Assembly: GCA_947630545.1 (NCBI GenBank)
Contig: CANRHX010000009.1
Span: 1 to 52,500, forward strand
From: an uncultured Clostridia bacterium
Lineage (GTDB): Bacteria > Bacillota > Clostridia > TANB77 > CAG-508
Length of the DNA stretch: 52,500 nt
Direction of reading: 5' to 3'
Part shown: positions 8,797 to 18,166 of the stretch, in pieces
Layout of the letters: the number at the start of each line of letters is the position of its first letter
Position numbering within the stretch: position 1 is the first letter of the stretch
Notes under the pieces: generated by a model
The model's database searches: none
The model's input: only the letters and a program-made list of their open reading frames with translations
Told to the model about the DNA's origin: nothing
Position numbers and translations under genes: made by a program

Positions 8797-9081
8797 TTAG
8801 TCTTCTTTTCTTACAGTTATGAATTTTATTATATCATCTGTAATTCTGTAAATTCTTTCAAGCTCAGCAATTAACTCTGGTTTTGCTTCGAAATCAAATT
8901 CTACATATGTAGCTTCTTTGTTCTTTTTGATTTCATAAGCTAATTGTTTTTTACCTAAGTTCTTTACTTCTGCTATTTTTCCATTTTCATTTATTAATCC
9001 TGTAAATTTTTCTTCTAAAGCTTTTATACCAGCTTCATCAACTTCTGGATTAACAATGATAATACTTTCGTATTTATTCAT
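8797..9081 (-). CDS. rpsF: 30S ribosomal protein S6
   Basis: 94 aa from the ATG at 9081, 9 bases after a GGAGG site. It has the S6 signature MNKYESIIIVNPEVDEAG, then VKNLGKKQLAYEIKKNKEATYVEFDFEA and RITDDIIKFITVRKED. It is first gene of the rpsF-ssb-rpsR operon; S6 pairs with S18 on the 30S platform. The upstream gap to smc holds the smc terminator and presumably this operon's promoter, which I could not pin down. Confidence 0.95.
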   Translation of the reverse strand: MNKYESIIIVNPEVDEAGIKALEEKFTGLINENGKIAEVKNLGKKQLAYEIKKNKEATYVEFDFEAKPELIAELERIYRITDDIIKFITVRKED

Positions 9082-9161
9082 TATTTTCACCTCCCTTTGG
9101 ATTTATAACCTACATTTTTATATGTAAGTAGAGATTCTTATTTTTATTTAATCTAAAAATA

Positions 9162-9187
9162 AGGTATGCTTTTGTTAAAGCATACCT
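9162..9187 (-). terminator. terminator of smc
   Basis: Perfect 11-bp stem (AGGTATGCTTT / AAAGCATACCT) with a 4-base loop, followed on the minus strand by TATTTTTAG, about 50 bases beyond the smc stop. Confidence 0.85.
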
Positions 9188-9233
9188 ATTTTACCACATT
9201 TATGTAACTTTGGCAAGGTTTTTTAAAAAATTT

Positions 9234-12200
9234 CTATTTTAATTTCATAGAAAGTAATTTTGAAATTCCATTCTCTTCCATAGTAACTCCATAAACTGTA
9301 TCTGCCGCTTCCATAGACCCCTTTCTATGAGTAATAACTAAAAACTGAGTATCTTTAGAAAATTTCTTTAAATAATCTGAATATCTAAATACATTAACAT
9401 CATCTAAAGCAGCTTCAATCTCATCTAATACACAAAATGGCGCTGGGTTAATTTTCAAAATTGCAAACAATAATGCAATAGCTGTAAATGCCTTTTCTCC
9501 ACCAGATAAAAGCATCATATTTTGCAATTTTTTTCCAGGTGGCTGAACTGTAATATCAATTCCACATTCCAAAATATTATCTTCATCTGCTAAACTAAGA
9601 CTTGCTTGTCCTCCTCCAAATAATTCTCTAAATACTTCACTAAAATTCTTATTGATAATTTCAAATTGTTTTTTAAATTGTTCTTTCATAATAGTAGTCA
9701 TTTCTGATATTATTTTTCTAAGTTTTGCCATAGTTTCTTCTAAGTCATACCTTTGTGTACTCATAAATTCAAATCTTTCTTTCAAAGTTTTGTATTCTTC
9801 AATCGAATCTACATTTACACTTCCTAATTCTTTAATATCTGTTCGTAAATTATTTACTCTTCTTTGTGTTTGTTGAACATTATCTGGCTTTTTAACTTCG
9901 CCTACATTATTTGGTGTAAGTTCATATTCTTCCCACATTTTATTGATAATTTCATTTATATCATCTTCTAGCTTTGTTTTCTTTACATCAATTTTTACAA
10001 TTTGAGCTTTTAAATCTTCTATAATTCTAAATTTATCTGAAATTTCCTTTTCCTGGTCTTCTAGTTTCTTATTTTTTTCGATTCTATCTTGTTTAAGCTC
10101 TTCAATTTTAGTTCCACTTGTTTCAACTTCCTGTTTTATTTGAACAATTTTATTTTGAGTTTCTTCAATAGAATTTTTTAATTCTTGATTTTCTTGAATT
10201 ATTTGTTCAATTTGTTTCTTTTTGTTTTCAATGCTCTTATTCGTATTTTCTGTTTCTACATTTATTCTTTCAACAATTTCTTCTATTGATGATTCACTTT
10301 CATCAAATGATGACACAGAAATTTTTAAGTTAGTTATATCAAAATTTAAGTCATCAATGTATTTTTGATTGTCTTTATTTAACTCTGCAAATTCAGTTAT
10401 AACTTTATTTAGTTTTTCAATTTCTTCAGATAACTTTTCTATCTCAATTGTTGCATTTTCCTTGTCTTGTTTGCATTTTTCTTTGCTTGTGTTTAAATCT
10501 GTTGTTTCAATTTTTAATTTTTCAAGTCTTGCTTCAATCTTTTTAATTTCATCATCTATTGACTCAAGTTTTTGCTTTTTGGTTGCATATTCAATTTCTA
10601 TCTCTTGTAATTGTTTTTCAAAACTAATTGCCAATTCCAAAGTTCCTTCAATTGAAGTTTCATATTCATTCTTTTCTTTTTCTAGCTTAGCAACATTTTC
10701 TTTTTCCTTCTTTAATTCTTTTTCTAAATTTTCAATTTCTCTTCCTCTACCTAAAATATTTACCGTTTTCTTAGCTACTGAACCACCAGTAATTGCTCCA
10801 GATGGATTTATTAAATCTCCTTGTAAAGTTATAATTCTAAAAGAATATGAATTTGCTTTGGCTACTTGAATTGCTGTGTCCATATTATCTACAATTACTG
10901 TTCTTCCAAGTAAATTTAAGATTATTTGCTCATATTTTTTACTAAATTTTACTAAATCTGACGCGATACCAATTATTCCAGAATTTTTACCTTTGATTTT
11001 ATCCAATTTTTTACCTTTAACTGATGAAATTGGTAAAAATGATGCTCTTCCTAAATTATTTTTTCTTAAATGTTCTACTAATTTTTTTGCATCTTCTTCT
11101 GTCTCTGTAACTATATTTTGAAGTGAAATTCCTAAACACATTTCTATTGCTGTTTCGTATTCTTTTGGGACTTCGATTATATTTGCAATAACTCCATGCA
11201 TTCCTTTGCCCAAGTCTTTTATATTTTCACAATCCTTTAAAAGTGATTTAACACTTTTTACATACCCTTCTTTTTCTTTTTCTGTTTCAATTAAAAACTT
11301 CAATCTTGATTCTTTTATTCTTATCTCGCTATTTAAGTTATTTATACTTATGTCATAATTTTTAATTTTTAAATTTGCTTCTTCTTTTTTCTTTGAAATA
11401 TCTTCTAGCTCTCCATTAACTTTGTTTTTATTTATTTGAATTTCATAAAATTCTTTTGAAACTTCCTCTTTTCTAAGCCTTGTTGCATCTAAATCTGATA
11501 TATTATTTTGGATTTCTTGTTTAATTTGTTTTTGCCTTTTCTCGAAATTTTCAAATTGTATATCCTGCGCATTTATGTAAGATTGAAGTTCATATTTTTT
11601 ATCTATATCTTCTTCGACTTTCTTCTTGTATCCTTCTACTTCTAGTTCCTTGCCTGAAAGTGTTTTTGTTAATTCATCTAATTTACTTTGCTTATCTTCC
11701 AATTCTTTTTCGAATTTTTCCTTATTATTTCTTAAATTATCCTTTTTCTGTTCTTTTTGTTCAATTTCTTCGGCTAACTCTAATAATCTTTTATTTAATT
11801 CTTCTATCTCTTCTTCAAATCTTTTTTTGTTATCAATGTTGTTTGTAATCCTTGTGTTTGCAACATTTATATCAGAATTAAGCATTTCGATTTCTTTTTT
11901 ACTTTCAAACCCAAGATTTGACATATTTTCTATTTTTAAAGTAATTTCATCTACTTCATTTTTAAGTTCTTCTTTAAGGTTCTTGATTCTTTCGAGTCTT
12001 CCCTCTTCATCCATTTCGTTTGTTTTTAATATTTCTTCATCTTCGATTATTTGTGTTAAAGTTTGTTTATACTTTTCTATATTAAAAATAAATAGTCCTA
12101 TCTCTATATTTTTCAATTCCTCTTTTAAATTTAAATACTTCTTTGCTTTATCTGCTTGGGCTTTTAATGGCTCTAAATTAGATTCTATTTCCGATAAAAT

Positions 12201-12779
12201 ATCATTAATCCTCAAAAGGTTTAACTTTGTACTTTCAAGCTTTTTCTCTGATTCTGCTTTTCTAGCTCTATATTTTACTATTCCAGCAGCTTCTTCAAAA
12301 ATGTGTCTTCTATCCTCAGATTTGTTACTTAATATTTCATCAATTTTTCCTTGACCAATTATAGAGTATCCATCTTTACCAATGCCTGTATCCATGAATA
12401 ATTCAAGCACATCTTTTAATCTACATGGCACTTTATTTATAAAATATCCCGTTTCTCCGCTTCTAAATAATTTTCTTGTAACAGTTACTTCTGTATATTC
12501 AATTGGAAGTGTGCCATCTTCATTATCAAAAACCAAAGAACACTCTGCAAACCCTAAAGACTTTCTATTTTGAGTTCCTGCAAATATAACATCTTGCGAC
12601 TTTGCTCCTCTTAATGATTTCATACTTTGTTCACCAAGAATCCATCTTATGGCATCAACTATATTACTTTTTCCTGATCCATTGGGCCCTATAACACTTG
12701 TGATTCCTGGCATAAACTCTAATACTGTTTTATCTGCAAAAGATTTAAATCCTTGCATTTCTAATCTTTTTAAATACAT
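9234..12779 (-). CDS. smc: chromosome segregation ATPase SMC
   Basis: 1181 aa, the normal length. The N-terminal ATPase half carries Walker A (GPNGSGKSNIVDAIRWILGE). Two long coiled coils surround a hinge at about residues 510-670 (KDLGKGMHGVIANIIEVP, then GAITGGSVAKK). The C-terminal half has the LSGGEKAFTAIALLFAIL signature and Walker B CVLDEIEAALDDVNV. SMC loads at parS and organises the origin region together with ScpAB; scpA and scpB are not in this window. No in-frame CGG occurs in 1181 codons; the CGG triplets that exist straddle codons. Confidence 0.97.
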   Translation of the reverse strand: MYLKRLEMQGFKSFADKTVLEFMPGITSVIGPNGSGKSNIVDAIRWILGEQSMKSLRGAKSQDVIFAGTQNRKSLGFAECSLVFDNEDGTLPIEYTEVTVTRKLFRSGETGYFINKVPCRLKDVLELFMDTGIGKDGYSIIGQGKIDEILSNKSEDRRHIFEEAAGIVKYRARKAESEKKLESTKLNLLRINDILSEIESNLEPLKAQADKAKKYLNLKEELKNIEIGLFIFNIEKYKQTLTQIIEDEEILKTNEMDEEGRLERIKNLKEELKNEVDEITLKIENMSNLGFESKKEIEMLNSDINVANTRITNNIDNKKRFEEEIEELNKRLLELAEEIEQKEQKKDNLRNNKEKFEKELEDKQSKLDELTKTLSGKELEVEGYKKKVEEDIDKKYELQSYINAQDIQFENFEKRQKQIKQEIQNNISDLDATRLRKEEVSKEFYEIQINKNKVNGELEDISKKKEEANLKIKNYDISINNLNSEIRIKESRLKFLIETEKEKEGYVKSVKSLLKDCENIKDLGKGMHGVIANIIEVPKEYETAIEMCLGISLQNIVTETEEDAKKLVEHLRKNNLGRASFLPISSVKGKKLDKIKGKNSGIIGIASDLVKFSKKYEQIILNLLGRTVIVDNMDTAIQVAKANSYSFRIITLQGDLINPSGAITGGSVAKKTVNILGRGREIENLEKELKKEKENVAKLEKEKNEYETSIEGTLELAISFEKQLQEIEIEYATKKQKLESIDDEIKKIEARLEKLKIETTDLNTSKEKCKQDKENATIEIEKLSEEIEKLNKVITEFAELNKDNQKYIDDLNFDITNLKISVSSFDESESSIEEIVERINVETENTNKSIENKKKQIEQIIQENQELKNSIEETQNKIVQIKQEVETSGTKIEELKQDRIEKNKKLEDQEKEISDKFRIIEDLKAQIVKIDVKKTKLEDDINEIINKMWEEYELTPNNVGEVKKPDNVQQTQRRVNNLRTDIKELGSVNVDSIEEYKTLKERFEFMSTQRYDLEETMAKLRKIISEMTTIMKEQFKKQFEIINKNFSEVFRELFGGGQASLSLADEDNILECGIDITVQPPGKKLQNMMLLSGGEKAFTAIALLFAILKINPAPFCVLDEIEAALDDVNVFRYSDYLKKFSKDTQFLVITHRKGSMEAADTVYGVTMEENGISKLLSMKLK

Positions 12780-12797
12780 TTATTATCTCCTTTAAGT

Positions 12798-12896
12798 TGT
12801 GTCATCGGTTCCGGGTTTACTTGACACATTTTGTGTCATTGGTTCCGGGTTTGGTTGACACATTTTGTGTCATTGGTTCCGGGTTTGGTTGACACA
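12798..12896 (-). repeat. repeat array C: three 34-bp units
   Basis: Three units in sense on the minus strand, just upstream of smc, so they occupy its promoter/leader region. The unit nearest smc carries the AAGTAA variant that puts a stop in the open frame. Confidence 0.9.
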
Positions 12897-12996
12897 TTTC
12901 TTATTTAGTTTATACTAATTTTTTTAATTTGTAAAGCAATTATTTAGTTATGATTTTATTGATATTTATTTGATATATATTTTTTAGCTAGAAAAA

Positions 12997-13020
12997 AACT
13001 CTTACTTAAGTAAGAGTTTT
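12997..13020 (-). terminator. terminator of trmL
   Basis: Perfect palindrome AAACTCTTACTT / AAGTAAGAGTTT, 3 bases after the trmL stop, followed by a run of T on the minus strand. Confidence 0.85.
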
Positions 13021-13022
13021 TA

Positions 13023-13520
13023 TTATTTAAAATAGTTACTAATTTCCTCTAATCCTTCAAAATTACATTGTCTAAAAATATCATAAACTACAATAGCCAC
13101 AGAATTAGATAAATTTAGTGATCTTAAAGTTGGTCTCATTGGGATTCTAACAGTTTTATCTATGTATTTCATTAAAATATCTTCAGGAAGCCCTTTAGTT
13201 TCTTTACCAAATAAAACAAATATTTCATCCATTTTTGAATAATCAGGTTCAGAATAAACATGTTTACCTTTGGTAGTTACAAAAAACATGTTATTTTCTT
13301 CAGGTCTGTATTTTTCTAAAAACTTTTCAAATGAGCTATGCTCTTCTATTTCTAGTTTATCCCAATAATCAAGTCCTGCTCTTTTTACTTGCTTTTCTGA
13401 TATACTAAATCCTAATGGATGTACTAAATGCAATTTTGCTCCTATGGCAGCACATGTTCTTGCAATATTTCCAGTATTTTGCGGTATTTCAGGTTCTACT
13501 AATACTACATTTAATTTCAT
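13023..13520 (-). CDS. trmL: tRNA (cytidine(34)-2'-O)-methyltransferase
   Basis: 165 aa from the ATG at 13520; a TTG at 13529 is possible but only 3 bases from the AAAGGA site. It is a compact SPOUT methylase: MKLNVVLVEPEIPQNTGNIART at the N-terminus, LFGKETKGLPEDIL (SAM-binding knot) and IPMRPTLRSLNLSNSVAIVVYDIFRQ at the C-terminus. These are signatures of TrmL (YibK), which methylates the wobble base of tRNA-Leu. It sits directly downstream of a second SPOUT enzyme (13554-14352), likely co-transcribed. Confidence 0.93.
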   Translation of the reverse strand: MKLNVVLVEPEIPQNTGNIARTCAAIGAKLHLVHPLGFSISEKQVKRAGLDYWDKLEIEEHSSFEKFLEKYRPEENNMFFVTTKGKHVYSEPDYSKMDEIFVLFGKETKGLPEDILMKYIDKTVRIPMRPTLRSLNLSNSVAIVVYDIFRQCNFEGLEEISNYFK

Positions 13521-13553
13521 AATTATCAAATTTCCTTTCTGTTAATTTTTCAC

Positions 13554-14352
13554 TTAATGACTTTTAATCTTCTGCCTTACATATTCATAAAGCACAATTC
13601 CTGTTGCAACTGATGCATTTAAACTTTCAGTCTTTCCAAGCATCGGAATTTTAACTTTTTCATCTGATATTTCTTGTATTTTCTGTTCAACACCGTTAGC
13701 CTCATTTCCTACGACAATGACTTTCTTTTTATAATCAGTGTCATAGATAGATTTATCTGTTTGAAGTGATGTAACCATTATTTTAAAATGATGTTTCTTT
13801 ATATCTTTTAGAGTGGCTACTAAATCTTCACATTCAATTATTTTTACTCTGAAAATTGCTCCCATAGTAGAACGCACAACTTTTGGATTAAAACAATCTG
13901 CTGTTCCTTTTGATACCAAAATTTGTGTAAGTCCTATACTATCCACTGTACGAAGAATTGTACCTAAATTCCCTGGATCTTGCAAATCATCTAAAGCAAT
14001 TATAATATCTCCGAGAATAATCAATTTCAGTTTTATCACTAGTGTTTTTACTTACAATAGCCAAGATTCCTTGTGGATTTTTAACTTCAGTTATTGAACT
14101 AAAAACCTGTTTTGTTACGTAAACACACTCATATTTAGCTATTTCATAGGTTAAGTCTTTAGGAATATTTTCTGAATTTTCACAATCTTCACATATAACA
14201 ATCTGTTTAATATTTGCTTGTTCTTGAATGGCCTCTTTTATTAATTTTATGCCTTCAATCACAAATTCATTATTTATATCTCTGTATTTTTTATCTTTTA
14301 ATTTTTTTATATGTTTTACAAAATCATTATCTTTACTTGAAATTATTTGCAT
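13554..14352 (-). CDS. TrmH-family RNA 2'-O-methyltransferase (needs +1 shift at CGG)
   Basis: 265 aa with the shift. The ATG at 14352 follows GGAGGT. Residues 1-110 form the SpoU substrate-binding domain (IISSKDNDFVKHIKKLKDKKYR, then FVIEGIKLIKEAI). CGG at 14011-14013 then breaks the frame; skipping C gives YSGDIIIALDDLQDPGNLGTILRT, the start of the SPOUT catalytic domain, followed by VVGNEANGVEQ and IPMLGKTESLNASVATGIVLYE. Without the shift the protein has no catalytic domain. The family includes 23S rRNA and tRNA ribose methylases; the target here is not deducible. Confidence 0.9.
14011..14013 (-). other. +1 frameshift site CGG(A) in the trmH-like gene
   Basis: Codon 114 is CGG after TCT. 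C-GGA GAT ATT ATA restores the SPOUT domain. The unshifted frame hits TGA nine codons later. Confidence 0.85.
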
Positions 14353-14371
14353 TCTTACCTCCAATTTATCA

Positions 14372-14470
14372 TGTGTCACTTAAACCCGGAACCATTGACA
14401 CAAAATGTGTCACTCAAACCCGGAACCGTTGACACAAAATGTGTCATTCAAACCCGGAACTATTGACACA
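14372..14470 (+). repeat. repeat array D: three 34-bp units
   Basis: Units in sense on the plus strand, between the trmH-like gene and mfd. The unit nearest mfd contributes its last two codons and TAG stop (TGT CAA TAG). Confidence 0.9.
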
Positions 14471-17400
14471 AAAATTTTGTAACTTCTCTTAATATGGTCT
14501 TTTCATCTGATGAGCCTATCTCAAATGTTACCATTGGTTTAATTCCAGCAGAAAATTTAATTCGATTTCCATATTTTTTTACTAATTCTGATATATTTAT
14601 ATTATCTCCATTTCCTTCAAAAGTAAATAATACTGCTGTTTTTTTACTTGCTATTTTTGAAATTTTTAAATTTTTTGCTAGATATTTTATTCTTGCAATG
14701 CTTATTAAATTTTCTAATTCATTTGGCATGTTTCCATATCTATCGATTATTTCATCTATCACATCTTGAATGTTTTGCTCATTTTTACATAATGCTATAT
14801 TTTGGTATATCTCTATTTTTTGACTAGAGTCTGAAATATATTCATCTGGTATATAACTTGTTACATTTAAATCTATTTGTATGTCTGGAATGTCTTCTAT
14901 TTGTATTCCTTTGGATTCTTTTATTACTTCATCTAATAATGTGCAGTAAGTTTCGTACCCAACTTGTTCTAAATGTCCGGATTGAATTTCTCCAAGTAGG
15001 CTTCCTGCTCCTCTTATTTCTAAATCTCTCATTGCGATTTTAAATCCAGATCCGAATTCTGTAAATTCTTTGATGGCTTTAAGCCTTTTATCTGCTACTT
15101 CTGATAACATTTTATCCTTTTTATAAGTTATATAACTATATGCTTGTCTGTCTGCTCTTCCAACTCTACCTCTTATTTGATAAAGCTGGGCTAGTCCCAT
15201 TCTATCAGCATTTTCTACAATTATTGTGTTAGCGTTTGGTATATCAATTCCAGATTCTAAAATTGTTGTACAAACAAGTACATTGGTTACTCCTTCTGTA
15301 AAATCTTTCATGATTTCTTCTATCTTATTTCCTGTCATTTGTCCATGAGCATAAGCCACTCTAGCTTCAGGTACTAACCTTGATATATTATCTGCTTTTC
15401 TCATTATTCCTTCTACATTATTGAAAATATAGAATACTTGTCCATCACGTTCCAATTCCTTTGTTATAGCTTCTCTTATTATTTCTTCATCATATTCTAA
15501 CACATAAGTTTGAACTGGCTTTCTGTTTTGTGGTGGATCATATATTACAGACATGTCGCGTACTCCAACAATTGACATATGCATGGTCCTTGGTATTGGT
15601 GTTGCCGTCATAGTTAATACATCAACATTTGTCTTGTATTGCTTGATCTTTTCCTTGTCTTTTACTCCAAATCTATGTTCCTCATCTATTATTAATAGTC
15701 CTAAATCTTTAAATTCTACATCTTTACTAAGTAATCTATGTGTTCCAATTACTACGTCAACTTCTCCAAGCTTTAATTTTCTTATAACCTCATCTTGATA
15801 TTTTTTTGTTTTAAATCTATTCAGAATTTCTACTTTTATAGCGAATTCTTCCATTCTTGATTTGAATTCTTCATACTGCTGTTCTGCTAAAACTGTTGTA
15901 GGTGCTAAATATGCTACTTGTTTTTGATCCATAACAGCTTTGAATGCTGCTCTAATTGCAACTTCTGTTTTACCATATCCAACATCTCCACAAAGTAGCC
16001 TATCCATAGGTCTTTCGTTTTCCATATCTTTTTTTACTTCTTCTATACATCTTAATTGATCATCTGTTTCTTGATATGGGAATTTTTCTTCAAATTGATT
16101 TTGCCATGGTGTATCTTTGCTAAATGCATGACCTTTTGAATGTTCTCTTTTAGCATAAAGTTCTATTAATTCTTTTGCAACTTCTCTTAAATTTTTCTTT
16201 ACTTTTGCTTTTGTATTTTGCCAATCCTTGCTTCCTAGTCTATTTATTTTTGGAGCTACACCATCTCCTCCAACGTATTTTCTAATCATATCCATAGAAC
16301 TTGTTGGAATGTATAGTATAGAATCATTTTCATATTTTATTTTTATATAATCTTTTGTTATTCCATCTGCTTTAATTGTGTTTACCCCAATGTAAACTCC
16401 AATTCCATATGTTTTATGAACAACATAATCCCCAATTTTTAAGTCCGCAAAAACAACTTTTTCGCCTTCTTTATAAACAGAACTTACAACTTTTCTTTTT
16501 TTCTTGTCTCCATCTATAAGATTATCTGCTGAAATTATAATTTGGTTTAATTCAAAATTTTCAAAGCCTGTTGAAATTTTTCCAACTGATAGAGTTACAA
16601 TACTTTCTTGAGATTTTGAAATTATTGTTTTGTCCAGATTTTCTTCCAAATTGCATATTATCTCTTCTTTTTCAAATATTGATTTTAATTTTTTTATTTT
16701 CTCTTTGCTTTCGGCTAAAACTATAATTTCTTTTTTTTCATTTATCCATTTTCTTATGTCTTTTATTAATTCTTGAATTTCACTTTTAAAATAGTTTATT
16801 TCTCTATATCTGAAGCTATATTTTTCTGCTTGAATGCTTGCTTCTGCATCAAATCTTTCTAAATACACTAATTGCCTTGATGATAAATGTTCTGATATTT
16901 CAATAAATGTCATCATGTTTTCTATAGCTTCTGGAACAATTTTTTCCTTGTCTAATAAGGCCTTTGAAAGTTCTTTATTATCTTGATTTATATTTTTTTC
17001 TCTTTGCTTTATTTTAGATATATCATCTAAAAATATAATATAATTATTATTTAGATAATTAATTAAACTACTTGGATTTTCGTAAAAACAGTCAAAATAC
17101 TTATCAACTTTACTGATATAATCTCCATTTAATATTTGTTCTATATCTTCATTTGCATTTTCTTGCTGTTTGTCTGTTAAAATTTTTTGCCTTATTTTAT
17201 TTACTACTTTTTCTTTCGGATTTTCTAATATATATTCATGTGCTGGATTTACTGTTATTTTGTCCATTGTTTTTATTGACCTTTGGCTAGATATGCTAAA
17301 AGTTCTTATTGAATCTATTTCATCTCCCCAAAATTCAATTCTAACTCCCATTTCTTCTGTAAGTGAAATGTCTAGTATGCCACCTCTTATGCTAAACTGT

Positions 17401-17909
17401 CCTCTTCCATCTATTAATTCGTATCTTACATATCCTAGTTCTACGAGTTTTTGTTTAATTTCTTCTAGATTTTTTGTATCACCAATTTTAAAGTCTATTG
17501 AATTTTTGTATAATACAGACTTTTCTGGCAATTTTTGCATTACTGCCTCTATAGTTGTGACTACTACTATATTTTTTTTGCTTATAATTTGATTTAGACT
17601 TTCTATTCTTTCATATGGTAAGTCTTTACTTTCTGCAATATAGTCATATGTAACTATTTCTTTTTTTGGAAATAATGTTATTTTGTCTGTAAAATATTCT
17701 AAGTCTTCTTTTATTCTTTTTGCTTGAATTTCGTTATATGTTATTATACATATTGGCTTTTTTGAGTATTCTTTTATTCCTGCTATTAAACTAATTCCTC
17801 CTACGCCAATTAAGCCCGATATTGCTATCGGACTTTTTTTATTTTCTATTTGTTTTATTAAATCTACAAACTTTGGATCTTTCCCAAGTTTTCCTATTAT
17901 TGTGTTCAT
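14460..17909 (-). CDS. mfd: transcription-repair coupling factor Mfd
   Basis: 1149 aa, full length. The N-terminal UvrB-like region runs to about residue 400. The RNA-polymerase-interacting domain follows (KIGDYVVHKTYGIGVYIGV). The RecG-like translocase has LLCGDVGYGKTEVAIRAAF, the DEEH box LLIIDEEHRFGVKDKEK, TATPIPRTMHMS and a TRG motif. The C-terminal TRCF domain includes IPDEYISDSSQKIEIYQ. It releases stalled polymerase at lesions and recruits UvrA. The last residues (LCQ) run into repeat array D, which supplies the stop. No in-frame CGG was found in the whole gene. Confidence 0.97.
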   Translation of the reverse strand: MNTIIGKLGKDPKFVDLIKQIENKKSPIAISGLIGVGGISLIAGIKEYSKKPICIITYNEIQAKRIKEDLEYFTDKITLFPKKEIVTYDYIAESKDLPYERIESLNQIISKKNIVVVTTIEAVMQKLPEKSVLYKNSIDFKIGDTKNLEEIKQKLVELGYVRYELIDGRGQFSIRGGILDISLTEEMGVRIEFWGDEIDSIRTFSISSQRSIKTMDKITVNPAHEYILENPKEKVVNKIRQKILTDKQQENANEDIEQILNGDYISKVDKYFDCFYENPSSLINYLNNNYIIFLDDISKIKQREKNINQDNKELSKALLDKEKIVPEAIENMMTFIEISEHLSSRQLVYLERFDAEASIQAEKYSFRYREINYFKSEIQELIKDIRKWINEKKEIIVLAESKEKIKKLKSIFEKEEIICNLEENLDKTIISKSQESIVTLSVGKISTGFENFELNQIIISADNLIDGDKKKRKVVSSVYKEGEKVVFADLKIGDYVVHKTYGIGVYIGVNTIKADGITKDYIKIKYENDSILYIPTSSMDMIRKYVGGDGVAPKINRLGSKDWQNTKAKVKKNLREVAKELIELYAKREHSKGHAFSKDTPWQNQFEEKFPYQETDDQLRCIEEVKKDMENERPMDRLLCGDVGYGKTEVAIRAAFKAVMDQKQVAYLAPTTVLAEQQYEEFKSRMEEFAIKVEILNRFKTKKYQDEVIRKLKLGEVDVVIGTHRLLSKDVEFKDLGLLIIDEEHRFGVKDKEKIKQYKTNVDVLTMTATPIPRTMHMSIVGVRDMSVIYDPPQNRKPVQTYVLEYDEEIIREAITKELERDGQVFYIFNNVEGIMRKADNISRLVPEARVAYAHGQMTGNKIEEIMKDFTEGVTNVLVCTTILESGIDIPNANTIIVENADRMGLAQLYQIRGRVGRADRQAYSYITYKKDKMLSEVADKRLKAIKEFTEFGSGFKIAMRDLEIRGAGSLLGEIQSGHLEQVGYETYCTLLDEVIKESKGIQIEDIPDIQIDLNVTSYIPDEYISDSSQKIEIYQNIALCKNEQNIQDVIDEIIDRYGNMPNELENLISIARIKYLAKNLKISKIASKKTAVLFTFEGNGDNINISELVKKYGNRIKFSAGIKPMVTFEIGSSDEKTILREVTKFLCQ

Positions 17910-18018
17910 CTGCTTTACTCCTAAATATGTTTTGATTTATTTATTATACCACTATTCAGATGATTTTACAACTATATTATGGAATGATTTTTTAACTTTA
18001 ATTTTCTAAAAATATTTT

Positions 18019-18146
18019 TTATACAATATTTCCATTTTCTTCAAACAATGTATTTATTGTTACTCCGAGCTAAAATTAGTAAAACTATTATAGTAACCAC
18101 CAGGGCAATTAGTGTTACCTTAATCTTCCATTTGGTCTTGTGAATT
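18019..18146 (-). pseudogene. pseudopilin N-terminal remnant with CGG shift
   Basis: Minus-strand frame VTLIALVVTIIVLLILA, then CGG at 18065-18067; skipping C gives GVTINTLFEENG and a TAA at 18019. It has no start codon, because a stop lies upstream. At DNA level it closely resembles the N-terminus of the 18167-20100 gene, which lies immediately upstream on the same strand, including the identical position of CGG. It is probably the leftover of a duplicated or swapped pseudopilin module. Confidence 0.65.
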
Positions 18147-18166
18147 ATGGAATATTAATAACTTTA